A stretch of DNA of 32,729 nt. It comes from Gammaproteobacteria bacterium (lineage in GTDB: Bacteria; Pseudomonadota; Gammaproteobacteria; Pseudomonadales; Pseudohongiellaceae). Positions within the stretch are counted from its first letter, which is position 1. Each line of letters starts with the position of its first letter. Positions 25,565-32,729 of the stretch are shown in pieces. Below the pieces are notes generated by a model that searched no databases, was not told the origin of the DNA, and was given only the letters and a program-made list of their open reading frames with translations. The position numbers and the translations under genes were made by a program. The DNA is taken from assembly GCA_002729315.1 (NCBI GenBank), contig PBTW01000118.1, forward strand, positions 1 to 32,729, in the 5' to 3' direction.

Positions 25565-27250
25565 TCAGCCCTTCAGCGCGAAAGTAAACAGGCTGTTACC
25601 TGAAATAATGGAGACGTATTGCACACCATCCACCATATAGGTTACCGGTGCCATGACTATCTGCCCACCTAGATTCTTGTGATAGAGCAATTCTCCACTT
25701 TTTGCGTCGAGTACGTGGAAATAACCTTCCCGGCCGCCGGTGATCAGCAGATCAGTCACTGTCGTCAACATACCACTGTCGCTGACGTCATACTGTTCAA
25801 ACTCCCAGACTTCTTCCCCGGTATTCGGATCCAGAGCCTTGAGCGAAGCATGTCCGACTTCATCCGTCCAGTTGTTTACTGGATTGGTACGGCCGATGCC
25901 GATCGTTGGTGCATCAGGCGCCGGAGCCAGCACACTGAACCCACCTCCTAGAAAGGCTCTGCCCGGCTTATATTCCTGCTCTTCCGAACGATATATCGTT
26001 GCGTAATCCTCCCAGGCACTGAAATAAAAGAGGCCAGTTCGTGGACTAAAGGAAGGGGGGTACCAGTTTGTCCCCCCCTGATTACCCGGATAGGTCGGCA
26101 TGCCATCTGGCTGCGGCGTGATAATCGGCCGGCAGTTCTCATCCAGACCACTGGACCAGTTCACTCGCACGTAGGGCTTGGCAACCAGGCACTCGCCGGA
26201 TGTCCGGTCGAGGACGTAGAAATAGCCATTACGATTCGCCCACATCATCACCTTCTTGGGCATACCGTTCCAATTCAGATCCGCGAGCACCGGCACCTGA
26301 ACGGCGTCATAGTCGTAGGGGTCATTCGGTGTGAATTGAAAATACCATTGCAGTTCGCCCGTATCGACATCCAGCGCGATAACCGAATCAGAATAAAGAT
26401 TGTCACCGGGGCGTTGTTCGTTGTTCCAGTCAGGCCCGGGATTTCCGACTCCCCAGTAAACCTGATTCTGCTCCACATCAAATGACCCCGTTATCCATAC
26501 TGGCGCCCCACCATGCATCCAGTCATCGTCCTGCCAAGAATCGTGACCGGGTTCGCCTGGTCCCGGGATGGTATAGGTTTTCCAGGCCTGTTCCCCGGTG
26601 TCCGCGTAGTAAGCAGCGACGTAGCCTCGTATTCCGAACTCTCCGCCTCCAACACCAACAATGACTTTGTCTTTCACCGCCAACGGCGCCATGGTCACAG
26701 AATTAGCTAGAGCCACGTCACCCACTTCCGCGTTCCACAATGCTTGACCGTTAATACGATCGAGCGCAATCAGCCGAGCATCAAGGGTACCAATAAACAC
26801 CCTGTCACCCAGAACCGCGACCCCTCGATTATTTGCACCACAACACACACGAGCTCTCTCATCTGGCGTGTGCGCGTATTTCCAGAACACCCTGCCAGTC
26901 ATTGCATCAACCGCCATAACGCTGTTTGGGCGCTCAGTCACATACATGATGCCATCAACCACAATGGGGTTCGATTGCCAAGCGCCGAAAACCTGATTCT
27001 GTAAAACCCATTTAAGTTCGAGATCCACCACGTTGTCCTGATTGATCTGATCAAGCAGGCTGTAGCGCTGGCTCATATAGCTGCCATTATAGGTCAGCCA
27101 ATTTTGCGGCTCGTCGGCAGCATTGAGAATGCGGTCATATGGGACCTGAGCATCGACAAGATGAAGGGTTTGGCTCGCAAACAAGAGTGCTAGGCAGCCT
27201 TTAAGAGCAGATTTGACGAGTTCAGCTAAACCTGTGTTTGAGGTGTTCAT
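25565..27250 (-). CDS. PQQ-dependent alcohol dehydrogenase with lanthanide-type Asp pair
   Basis: A 561-residue periplasmic quinoprotein of the methanol/ethanol dehydrogenase family. The signal peptide ends near LVDAQ (residue 35). Family marks: the vicinal disulfide Cys136-Cys137 in RVCCGANNRG, metal ligand Glu204 in GVGGGEFGIRGY, MHGGAPVW (245-252), metal ligand Asn270 in GVGNPGPDW, PGDNLYSDSVIALD (281-294), and the active-site TPNDPYDYD with catalytic Asp313 and an extra Asp315, the position that marks lanthanide-dependent XoxF/ExaF-type enzymes. The C-terminal heme domain of quinohemoproteins is absent. It starts two bases after the stop codon of the cytochrome c gene, its likely electron acceptor, with GGAGAG upstream. 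It would oxidise an alcohol to an aldehyde or acid. Confidence 0.92.
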   Translation of the reverse strand: MNTSNTGLAELVKSALKGCLALLFASQTLHLVDAQVPYDRILNAADEPQNWLTYNGSYMSQRYSLLDQINQDNVVDLELKWVLQNQVFGAWQSNPIVVDGIMYVTERPNSVMAVDAMTGRVFWKYAHTPDERARVCCGANNRGVAVLGDRVFIGTLDARLIALDRINGQALWNAEVGDVALANSVTMAPLAVKDKVIVGVGGGEFGIRGYVAAYYADTGEQAWKTYTIPGPGEPGHDSWQDDDWMHGGAPVWITGSFDVEQNQVYWGVGNPGPDWNNEQRPGDNLYSDSVIALDVDTGELQWYFQFTPNDPYDYDAVQVPVLADLNWNGMPKKVMMWANRNGYFYVLDRTSGECLVAKPYVRVNWSSGLDENCRPIITPQPDGMPTYPGNQGGTNWYPPSFSPRTGLFYFSAWEDYATIYRSEEQEYKPGRAFLGGGFSVLAPAPDAPTIGIGRTNPVNNWTDEVGHASLKALDPNTGEEVWEFEQYDVSDSGMLTTVTDLLITGGREGYFHVLDAKSGELLYHKNLGGQIVMAPVTYMVDGVQYVSIISGNSLFTFALKG

Positions 27251-27252
27251 CC

Positions 27253-28050
27253 CTAACTCTCTCCATCTAAAGTCAGTAAATAAGCAATGACGTCGGCCAC
27301 TTCTGCTGGAGTCAGATTCGTCGGCCCCTTGCTTGGCGATTCGCTGATCTCATAAGTCACCAAATCGGCCTTAATCAGTGAACGCAAGCGTTCATTCGAA
27401 TCGATAAGCTGAACAGTGTAGGTGTCCTCATTCAGCCGCCGTCCGATAATGGTTTCTTCATTACGGGTCACAATTCTGACCGGACGGTTAATAGGCAGAA
27501 TCGCGGCAGCTGGATCAACCAGATTTAACTGCAGGTTAGCTGGCGAGCGCTCGACACCAATAGCGCTCAGATCAGGGGCTGTTCGTGGACCCATTCCGTT
27601 GACACGATGGCAACCCACGCACTCCCCCTTCCCCTGGAAAAGCGCCAGACCGCGCGTCGCATCTCCGATGCGAATGGCAATCCCATCCGGATCAAGCCCG
27701 GCCCTGATATAAGCGATCACCCCGCTCAACTCTGACTCTCGCAATTCAAACGCCGGCATCTGCCCCTGAGCCCGGCCTTCCGCGATCACGCTTCTCAGGT
27801 CATCGTCTGATTGAGCTGAGCGAAACTCTCCCCGGGCTAGGTTAATCCCGCTGACGAGATCACCCTGCGGGCCATGACACAATGCACATTCCCGTGAATA
27901 TACCCGCAGACCCGCCTGGATGGCTTCCGACGTGTATTGATGGTCCGCTATCTCCTGCGCCTGACTCAGTCCTGGCAACCCGGTCAGTGTCGCGATGACT
28001 GCGAATAACCAGATCGTCGCGCGGCGAAAACCCCGAATTTGCTTGATCAT
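27253..28050 (-). CDS. Diheme c-type cytochrome, probable acceptor for the PQQ alcohol dehydrogenase
   Basis: A 265-residue exported cytochrome. I start at the ATG at 28050, which directly precedes a signal peptide (MIKQIRGFRRATIWLFAVIA, cleavage near LSQAQ); the frame is open from 28086. The first heme motif is CALCH (55-59) with a likely axial Met98 in GQMPAF; the second is CVGCH (144-148). The C-terminal section (about 190-265), with RIVTRNEETIIGRRLNEDTY and LTPAEVADVIAYLL, resembles the large single-heme proteins common in Planctomycetes and Verrucomicrobia, in which a small strand-rich insert separates heme and the last helix. The two-base gap to the PQQ alcohol dehydrogenase suggests a functional pair passing electrons to the respiratory chain. 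It is the first gene of the leftward cluster. Confidence 0.9.
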   Translation of the reverse strand: MIKQIRGFRRATIWLFAVIATLTGLPGLSQAQEIADHQYTSEAIQAGLRVYSRECALCHGPQGDLVSGINLARGEFRSAQSDDDLRSVIAEGRAQGQMPAFELRESELSGVIAYIRAGLDPDGIAIRIGDATRGLALFQGKGECVGCHRVNGMGPRTAPDLSAIGVERSPANLQLNLVDPAAAILPINRPVRIVTRNEETIIGRRLNEDTYTVQLIDSNERLRSLIKADLVTYEISESPSKGPTNLTPAEVADVIAYLLTLDGES

Positions 28051-28105
28051 GTGGATACCTATAATGCTAGTACGCCGTCCAAGCATATAACCTTGCCGTT
28101 AGCAG

Positions 28106-28137
28106 GTCCATATGGACACAAAGCTGCAATTCAGCTT
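28106..28137. promoter_or_regulatory. Two adjacent inverted repeats in a divergent promoter region
   Basis: GTCCATATGGAC (28106-28117) is a perfect 12-base palindrome. Three bases later, AAGCTG and CAGCTT (28121-28126 and 28132-28137) form a 6-bp inverted repeat around CAATT. Both lie in the 234 bases between the leftward cytochrome/quinoprotein cluster and the rightward PETase-like gene, where a regulator could control both directions. No regulator gene is encoded nearby. The sequence symmetry is certain; the operator role is inferred. Confidence 0.45.
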
Positions 28138-28284
28138 AGGTTTCTAAACAAAATCGGGTTTGTTATATTCAGTCCGTAGATGCTTTTAAGCGCCGTCGCC
28201 GGGCACGAAAATTCAACTTCAATTCCTTCGCGTTAGGGACAGCCCGAGGCCTGATCAAGAACAATAATAGCGAGGTAACCCACT

Positions 28285-29190
28285 ATGGTCCTGTTACGAC
28301 GAAAAGCACTAAGAAGCGCAAGTATCGTCGCCCTGATTGTCGGCTTGCTAATCTCTCCTCTCAGCCTGCACGCACAGGACAATAGCCAGGGCCGCTACCG
28401 CCCCGAAGGCAGACAAGTCGGTCTGGCAATTGGCCGGGAATTCGATGAAAGACTCTACGAAGTGCGGACCTATGAACCCGAGGTCGGCGCCGAAGCATTC
28501 GCTGGAGCGATGGTCTTCTATCCGCTGACCCTAAGCTTCGATCCGCCCAACGGCGCTGTGGCCTTCGTTCCCGGCTTCAGAGCACCGGCATCAGTCTACG
28601 AATGGTGGGGGCCTGCCCTGGCATCTCTCGGATACTCAGTTTTCATTCTCGAAACCAACACACCGACTGACGCACTCGCTGCAAGGGCTGATGCACTCAT
28701 CGCAGCGGTGGACTTAATCAAGGCAGAAAACCAGAACCCCGACGCGCCCGTTGCAAACAAAATTGATCCGGAAAAAATCGCAATTATGGGTCATTCCATG
28801 GGAGGCGGTGCCTCTCTGGTGGCCGCTACCCAGATGGGAGATAGTATCAAGGCAGTCATCCCGTTGGCACTGTATTGCTGTGAGCCCGGCCAGTCCTTCA
28901 GCGGTGATTACGGCAGCCTAACGCTACCCACCATGATTATAGCGAGCGCCGAAGACGAGGTAGCTCCACCAGCTGAGCACGCCAAACTGCTTTACGACTC
29001 TATCGGCGGCAGCAAGACCTATGTCGAATTTGCCAGGGGTGACCACATGTTCATTTCAAACAGTGGGGATCAGAAAGCTACTCTGGGGCGTTTCGTTCTG
29101 GCTTTTCTTAAGGACATTCTGGATGGCAGAAACCATCTGGAGGGCCTTGGCGATGGGGGCGCGGAACTAACTCTCTTTCTGAATGAGTAG
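28285..29190 (+). CDS. Exported PETase/cutinase-like alpha/beta hydrolase
   Basis: A 301-residue exported hydrolase of the bacterial cutinase/polyester hydrolase (dienelactone hydrolase-like) family. The signal peptide ends near LSLHAQ (residue 31). The order of motifs follows PET-hydrolysing enzymes: FAGAMVFYP (72-80), VPGFRAPASVYEWWGPALAS (95-114), FILETNTPTDALAARADAL (120-138), nucleophile GHSMGGGASL with Ser171, Asp224 in SAEDEVAPPAEH, and His254 in GDHMFISNSG. The triad and the WWGP element are intact. His170 stands at the position of Trp159 in Ideonella PETase, as in classical cutinases, and the PETase-specific Cys pair near the active site is absent. LYCCEPG (196-202) replaces the aromatic QAPW-type subsite. 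GAGG nine bases upstream supports the start. Likely substrates are aliphatic or aromatic polyesters or lipids; activity on PET cannot be assumed. Confidence 0.87.
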   Translation: MVLLRRKALRSASIVALIVGLLISPLSLHAQDNSQGRYRPEGRQVGLAIGREFDERLYEVRTYEPEVGAEAFAGAMVFYPLTLSFDPPNGAVAFVPGFRAPASVYEWWGPALASLGYSVFILETNTPTDALAARADALIAAVDLIKAENQNPDAPVANKIDPEKIAIMGHSMGGGASLVAATQMGDSIKAVIPLALYCCEPGQSFSGDYGSLTLPTMIIASAEDEVAPPAEHAKLLYDSIGGSKTYVEFARGDHMFISNSGDQKATLGRFVLAFLKDILDGRNHLEGLGDGGAELTLFLNE

Positions 29191-29222
29191 ACCTTCAGAC
29201 CCGGCACTGAAGAAGGTGGAAC

Positions 29223-29241
29223 AACCGACCGCATTTCGGTT
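29223..29241 (+). terminator. Weak hairpin, possible terminator of the PETase-like gene
   Basis: AACCGA and TCGGTT pair (6 bp) around a seven-base loop, followed by a mixed TCTTTCCTT tract. It lies 33 bases after the PETase-like stop codon. The short stem and interrupted T-run make it a marginal terminator. Confidence 0.25.
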
Positions 29242-29366
29242 TCTTTCCTTGCCTCCTGTGCCTTGCCGCGCACTGAGCCTTTGCGCTGCACTCTCAAAAT
29301 CCCCGCATTTTTAGCCTACCGGTCTCAAGACCACGTAGCCCGGAGCCAGCCCGGTACACGCATACT

Positions 29367-30173
29367 TCAATCGTCCCTGCCGCGATTCAGTTCCCAGAGT
29401 TTCGCGTATTTCATGAAGTTGTAAAACGCAAAGTTCATGCTGGTCAAAAGACCATCTACGCCGTCCAGAAAATGCCCTTTGAAAAAGTAGACCTGAACGA
29501 AGGACACGGGGAAAACAAAAACAAGCGTAATAACTGACACACGATTGCGCTTCTCGAACTTATCCTCTGCCTTGGCCTGACTGTACTTATTGGATTTATC
29601 CACCCGTTTGGAATAAGTCAGATTCTCATGATGGTTGATGGTGGCTTCGGTCTGCACGATCCTGCCGGTAATCGTTATACTTTCATGCACGCGCCGGGGC
29701 TCATAATGGCCAGCGTTTTTGCGAAAAAGTCTGACCAGTCGGTCATCACTGCCAAAGTGACGAGGTCGCCTCCCCCAGCGATATAGGGTCCGGGTGGATT
29801 CCAGAGCATCAGCTTCATCCGCTGAAACCACCCGCATGATTTCTTCTAGGTAGGCATCCGTCACGATCTCATCCGCGTCGATGTTGAGCACCCAATCATT
29901 GCGACAAAGGCTCAAAGCGTGCGCTTTCTGTTCACTAAATCCATTCCATGCATGAAAGCTCGCCTGAACATTTTCATACTGCCCCGCTAACTCAACGGTG
30001 CCGTCAGTGCTGCCACTGTCTACAAGGATAACCTCATCGAACTCTACCAATCGGTCAAGACAGACACCGATATTGCGTGCTTCATTCAAGGTGATGATGT
30101 AAGCGCTCACTGGAATTTTATCAAACATTTGTGGAGCCCATGCAGACAGGAATTTATTGGGACGCCGATTCAC
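29367..30173 (-). CDS. Family 2 glycosyltransferase (WaaE/KdtX-like, LPS core)
   Basis: A 268-residue cytoplasmic or membrane-associated glycosyltransferase with a GT-A fold. The nucleotide-sugar site is VSAYIITLNEARNIGVCLDR (22-41) followed by EVILVDSGSTDGT (47-59), and the metal-binding DxD is NIDADE (Asp99, Asp101). This pattern, with the LYRWGRRPRHFG segment and a hydrophobic C-terminal piece (VITLVFVFPVSFVQVYFFKG), is that of WaaE/KdtX-type beta-1,4-glucosyltransferases acting on the inner LPS core. The GTG start overlaps the stop codon of the heptosyltransferase gene (GTGA), indicating translational coupling; the ATG at 30128 would remove 15 poorly conserved residues and is an alternative. 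Acceptor sugar unknown. Confidence 0.86.
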   Translation of the reverse strand: MNRRPNKFLSAWAPQMFDKIPVSAYIITLNEARNIGVCLDRLVEFDEVILVDSGSTDGTVELAGQYENVQASFHAWNGFSEQKAHALSLCRNDWVLNIDADEIVTDAYLEEIMRVVSADEADALESTRTLYRWGRRPRHFGSDDRLVRLFRKNAGHYEPRRVHESITITGRIVQTEATINHHENLTYSKRVDKSNKYSQAKAEDKFEKRNRVSVITLVFVFPVSFVQVYFFKGHFLDGVDGLLTSMNFAFYNFMKYAKLWELNRGRDD

Positions 30174-31240
30174 TGTGTCTCAACACTCGACGGTGGAAGT
30201 CTATCATTTATGGCTTCCATTACCGCTTCAGGCTGTAAAGATGCCATGCAACGGTAATCCAATCGACAGTGAAAGGCGTCACAATCATCGGCACAGCACA
30301 ATGTCCCGCGTAAGGGATGACTGTGCTCACCCAGCGGAGCCCAAATCGCCTCGTCACTCGGCCCGAACAGGGCAAAAACAGGAGCACCAGTTGCTGCAGC
30401 CAAATGCATGGGACCACTGTCACTGCCGACAAAGAATCGACAGTGCTGATACAGCACCATCAACTCGGAGAAAGACAGGCGATTGCACAAATTGACCGTT
30501 TCATCTGTCCGGATCTGCTGCTTAATCGCTCGAATGATCTGCGCGTCCATCTCACCGGCACCTACCCAGACAACCTGATATCCCGAGTCCTGTAACTGAC
30601 TGACTAATCCAGCAAAATATGCCTGCGACCAGAGTTTGTAGGGAACACTTGCACCCGGATGAATGGCCACAAGCGAAATGGTCTGCCATTCCGGCACCAG
30701 CATGCGAAGCGCATCGATCGCTGCCTGATCGACCCGAAAAGGCAATTGGGTGGCAGGCAGTTCACCGTCCACAAAATCCGACACGATTTCTCCGAAAGCC
30801 TTAAATCGATGATTTCGATAATTCAGATCACGAATCTCGGTGTAAAAACGTCCCGCTCTTTTCATCATCGGGCCGATCCGGATCGGGCAGCCACTCAGGC
30901 GTGCTAGTATGCCGGTAAAGCGTTCCCCCTCAAGATCCACTATCACCTGCGAACCTGTGCCTCTCAGAGAAGTCAAAAACCTCCAATAGTGCGACAGTCG
31001 ACTGGAAAGGGGCTTACCAGCCGCCATTTCCTGGCGGGGATAGAGAATCAGCCGACTGTGCTCCGGCAAGATCAGCCTAGCTAGCGGACCAAAACAGGCA
31101 TCTAGTACTACAGGCGCTTCGGGCCTGACAGAGAGCACTTTCAACACCCACGGAAGCCCGAGGACAAAATTGCCCAGATAATGGGTAGGAAACAGTAAAA
31201 TCGGCGTTTTCTCAGCGCTGTTCTGGATTCTGTTTATCAA
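30170..31240 (-). CDS. Family 9 glycosyltransferase (ADP-heptose:LPS heptosyltransferase-like)
   Basis: A 356-residue GT9 enzyme with a GT-B fold that would transfer heptose to the LPS inner core at the cytoplasmic face of the inner membrane. The N-terminal half opens with ILLFPTHYLGNFVLGLPWV, where heptosyltransferases have the RxxxxGDxxxxxP acceptor-site pattern. The C-terminal ADP-sugar domain has VAIHPGASVPYKLWSQAYFA, VVWVGAGEMD, and the strongly conserved FVGSDSGPMHLAAATGAPVF followed by ALFGPSD. Several Cys residues cluster near the C-terminus (CCADDCDAFHC), as seen in other GT9 members. It precedes and overlaps the GT2 gene by four bases, so both act in the same surface-polysaccharide step. 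It resembles WaaC/WaaF/WaaQ without a clear choice between them. Confidence 0.88.
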   Translation of the reverse strand: MINRIQNSAEKTPILLFPTHYLGNFVLGLPWVLKVLSVRPEAPVVLDACFGPLARLILPEHSRLILYPRQEMAAGKPLSSRLSHYWRFLTSLRGTGSQVIVDLEGERFTGILARLSGCPIRIGPMMKRAGRFYTEIRDLNYRNHRFKAFGEIVSDFVDGELPATQLPFRVDQAAIDALRMLVPEWQTISLVAIHPGASVPYKLWSQAYFAGLVSQLQDSGYQVVWVGAGEMDAQIIRAIKQQIRTDETVNLCNRLSFSELMVLYQHCRFFVGSDSGPMHLAAATGAPVFALFGPSDEAIWAPLGEHSHPLRGTLCCADDCDAFHCRLDYRCMASLQPEAVMEAINDRLPPSSVETQ

Positions 31241-31584
31241 TGATGACTCCCTGGTATCGGCATCAACCGCAAGGTGTATGGCATTTCAATGACTGCCTGA
31301 GTCACAAAAACAGGTTTGTTAAAGTTGAATCAGGCAGTGGACATGGCCAGCACATTCACCACGGCTGCCAGTGGTGCGTAAATCAATGTGAGTTGCCACA
31401 GTCTTGCCACATTTACTCCTAATTGACCACCGGATCTCTACAAATTGTCACAAAGTCTAGCGCCTCGAAACATTATACTTTACAAGGTGTTAAGGGAACC
31501 AAGGAAAGGCCGACACAACCGATCATGAAATCGGCCATCTGCGCAAATTACGGGAAAGGCTTCCACCAGACAAGTGCCATCGAC
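31241..31584. other. Intergenic region before the second TonB-dependent receptor
   Basis: About 340 bases between the divergent heptosyltransferase and receptor genes with no supported gene. An AT-rich part near 31440-31480 contains TTGTCA (31445-31450) and TATACT (31474-31479), which resemble promoter hexamers but are 23 bases apart, too far for a standard promoter. The short plus-strand frame 31240-31422 has no family features. An in-frame ATG at 31525 could extend the receptor leftward. Confidence 0.45.
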
Positions 31585-32729
31585 ATGAAATCAGCGAACA
31601 CTTTCAGACCAGGCCGGCAGATCATTCTGCAGCTGGCGCTGTCCGCCCTGATGAATTCAGCTTTGTCAGAGATACCTGCCACCAGTCAACAAGTCAGTGA
31701 TGAAGATACAACCGTTGTCTATTCCGCGGATTATTTCAACCAATTCTTTCCGGTGTCGGCCAATGACATGCTCAGTCGTATTCCGGGCATCGATCTGGCC
31801 CTGCGAGGAAGTCGTGGCGGCAGGGGCCTGGGATCGGGGGCAGGCGAAGTCCTGATCAACGGCCAGCGTATTACCGGTAAGAACAACGGTGGCCGCAGTG
31901 CGCTGGCGCGAATTTCAGCGGACCAGGTAGAACACATCGAAATCATCCGTGGCACCTCGACAGAATTAGATGTCAGAGGGGGCGGTCAGATTGTCAACGT
32001 AGTACTGCTGGACGAACCTAGTCGCTCTAGCACCACTGTTCAGCTGCGCTCCGATGTTATACAGGACGGCACTTTTGATCCCGGTGGTCAGGTCTCCCGT
32101 AGCGGACAGAACGGTGGTCTAAATTACCTTTTCAACCTGGAAGCTGATCCGCGCTACCGTGCCTGGGAAAGCCGGGAGTTCAGCTTCACACCAGACGCAG
32201 AGCTGACCGAAGTGCGCAGGGAAACACGCACCCGGGACGAAACCCAGTTGCAGGCTAGCATGAATCTTGGCTACAGCTTCCCGCAAAGCGTGCTTCAGTT
32301 TAACGCCCTCTACGAAACGCTCGGTAATGTTCCGGATGAGCGCTACCGCACCATCACTCAGCTCACCGATAATTCTTCACGCGTTGAAACTGAGTCAAAC
32401 CTCGCCACACGAGACGCCTGGGAGTTAGGCGGTGACTTTGAATATGATTTCAACGATGCGGGCACCTATCGCTTCCTCTTCGTCGTCAACGACCGTGATT
32501 CGATCAACGACCGCAACCGTTTTCAACAAGCCAATGGTTTAAGCACTCAGGATCTCTTTATCCGAAATGCAGGGCGGGACCGGGAACGTATTGCCCGAAC
32601 CTCTTATACTTTCGATTTCAATGATCTGCAGGGCTTGGAATTTGGCGTTGAAGGCGCCCAAACCATCAGGGACTCAAACCTAATGCTCGGGCGCGCTACC
32701 GACGGCACACCCGACCCTGCCTGGGCAAA
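31585..32729 (+). CDS. TonB-dependent receptor, N-terminal part (cut by the window edge)
   Basis: The frame runs without a stop from the ATG to the right edge (about 381 codons), so only the N-terminal part is visible. Residues 1 to about 30 are signal-peptide-like (basic RPGRQ then IILQLALSALMNSALS). The plug domain holds SANDMLSRIPGIDLALRGSR, a glycine-rich GGRGLGSGAG, VLINGQRITGKNNGG, and the diagnostic ISADQVEHIEIIRGTSTELD followed by GGGQIVNVVLLDEP. Barrel strands then begin. The plug differs from the receptor at 910 and belongs to the group with an RGGGQIVNV turn. An ATG at 31525 is in the same frame and begins with nearly the same bases (ATGAAATC), so the true start is uncertain; neither has a well-spaced ribosome-binding site. 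The ligand is unknown. Confidence 0.88.
   Translation, partial: MKSANTFRPGRQIILQLALSALMNSALSEIPATSQQVSDEDTTVVYSADYFNQFFPVSANDMLSRIPGIDLALRGSRGGRGLGSGAGEVLINGQRITGKNNGGRSALARISADQVEHIEIIRGTSTELDVRGGGQIVNVVLLDEPSRSSTTVQLRSDVIQDGTFDPGGQVSRSGQNGGLNYLFNLEADPRYRAWESREFSFTPDAELTEVRRETRTRDETQLQASMNLGYSFPQSVLQFNALYETLGNVPDERYRTITQLTDNSSRVETESNLATRDAWELGGDFEYDFNDAGTYRFLFVVNDRDSINDRNRFQQANGLSTQDLFIRNAGRDRERIARTSYTFDFNDLQGLEFGVEGAQTIRDSNLMLGRATDGTPDPAWA

Noticed and set aside
1-32729. Search for CRISPR arrays, transposases, integrases, tRNA-linked attachment sites and phage genes
   Set aside because: No regularly spaced direct repeats, no transposase or recombinase motifs in any convincing frame, and no tRNA-like cloverleaf noticed by eye.

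Overview
The window looks like chromosomal DNA of a marine-type, aerobic, heterotrophic gammaproteobacterium, perhaps of the OM60/NOR5 or SAR92 kind. This is inferred from gene content: two TonB-dependent receptors, several periplasmic quinoproteins with c-type cytochromes, many exported ester hydrolases, heptosyltransferase-type LPS core genes, a DUF6482 protein, and a DUF3429/DCC/SDR set next to a photolyase-related gene. GC content by eye is slightly above 50%. I saw no tRNA, rRNA, CRISPR array, insertion sequence, integrase or phage gene.

Left part (1-10800): the end of a DUF1295 membrane protein; a complete TonB-dependent receptor with a clear terminator; an acyl-CoA carboxylase carboxyltransferase subunit without its biotin partner; a secreted type-B carboxylesterase; a decayed C-terminal piece of a sodium-dependent (SNF) transporter; a PQQ-type sugar dehydrogenase; and an apparent two-gene unit of a quinone oxidoreductase and a secreted PHB-depolymerase-like esterase.

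Middle (10800-22840): a leftward DUF3429-DCC-SDR operon diverges from a frameshifted, internally deleted photolyase-related gene of the iron-sulfur class. Then come a secreted protein joining a c-type heme motif to a PHM-like copper monooxygenase core, a succinate-semialdehyde-type dehydrogenase, a small DUF6482 protein, a methyltransferase, a NosR-like FMN/iron-sulfur membrane protein with no nosZ nearby, a secreted DmpA-type peptidase, and a C-terminal remnant of pckA that still has its terminator.

Right part (22840-32729): a leftward cluster (c-type cytochrome, PQQ alcohol dehydrogenase with a lanthanide-type Asp pair, hotdog thioesterase, second PQQ dehydrogenase) diverges from an exported PETase/cutinase-like hydrolase. 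The shared promoter region carries two adjacent inverted repeats. An overlapping heptosyltransferase/GT2 pair and the start of a second TonB-dependent receptor close the window.

Inferred theme: ester or polyester hydrolysis outside the cytoplasm, oxidation of the released alcohols or sugars by periplasmic quinoproteins delivering electrons to cytochrome c, then aldehyde and acyl-CoA processing inside. Three decayed genes (SNF transporter, photolyase-related, pckA) show ongoing gene loss. The most interesting items are the PETase-like gene with its divergent quinoprotein cluster, the heme-motif/copper monooxygenase fusion, and the broken photolyase beside intact companions.
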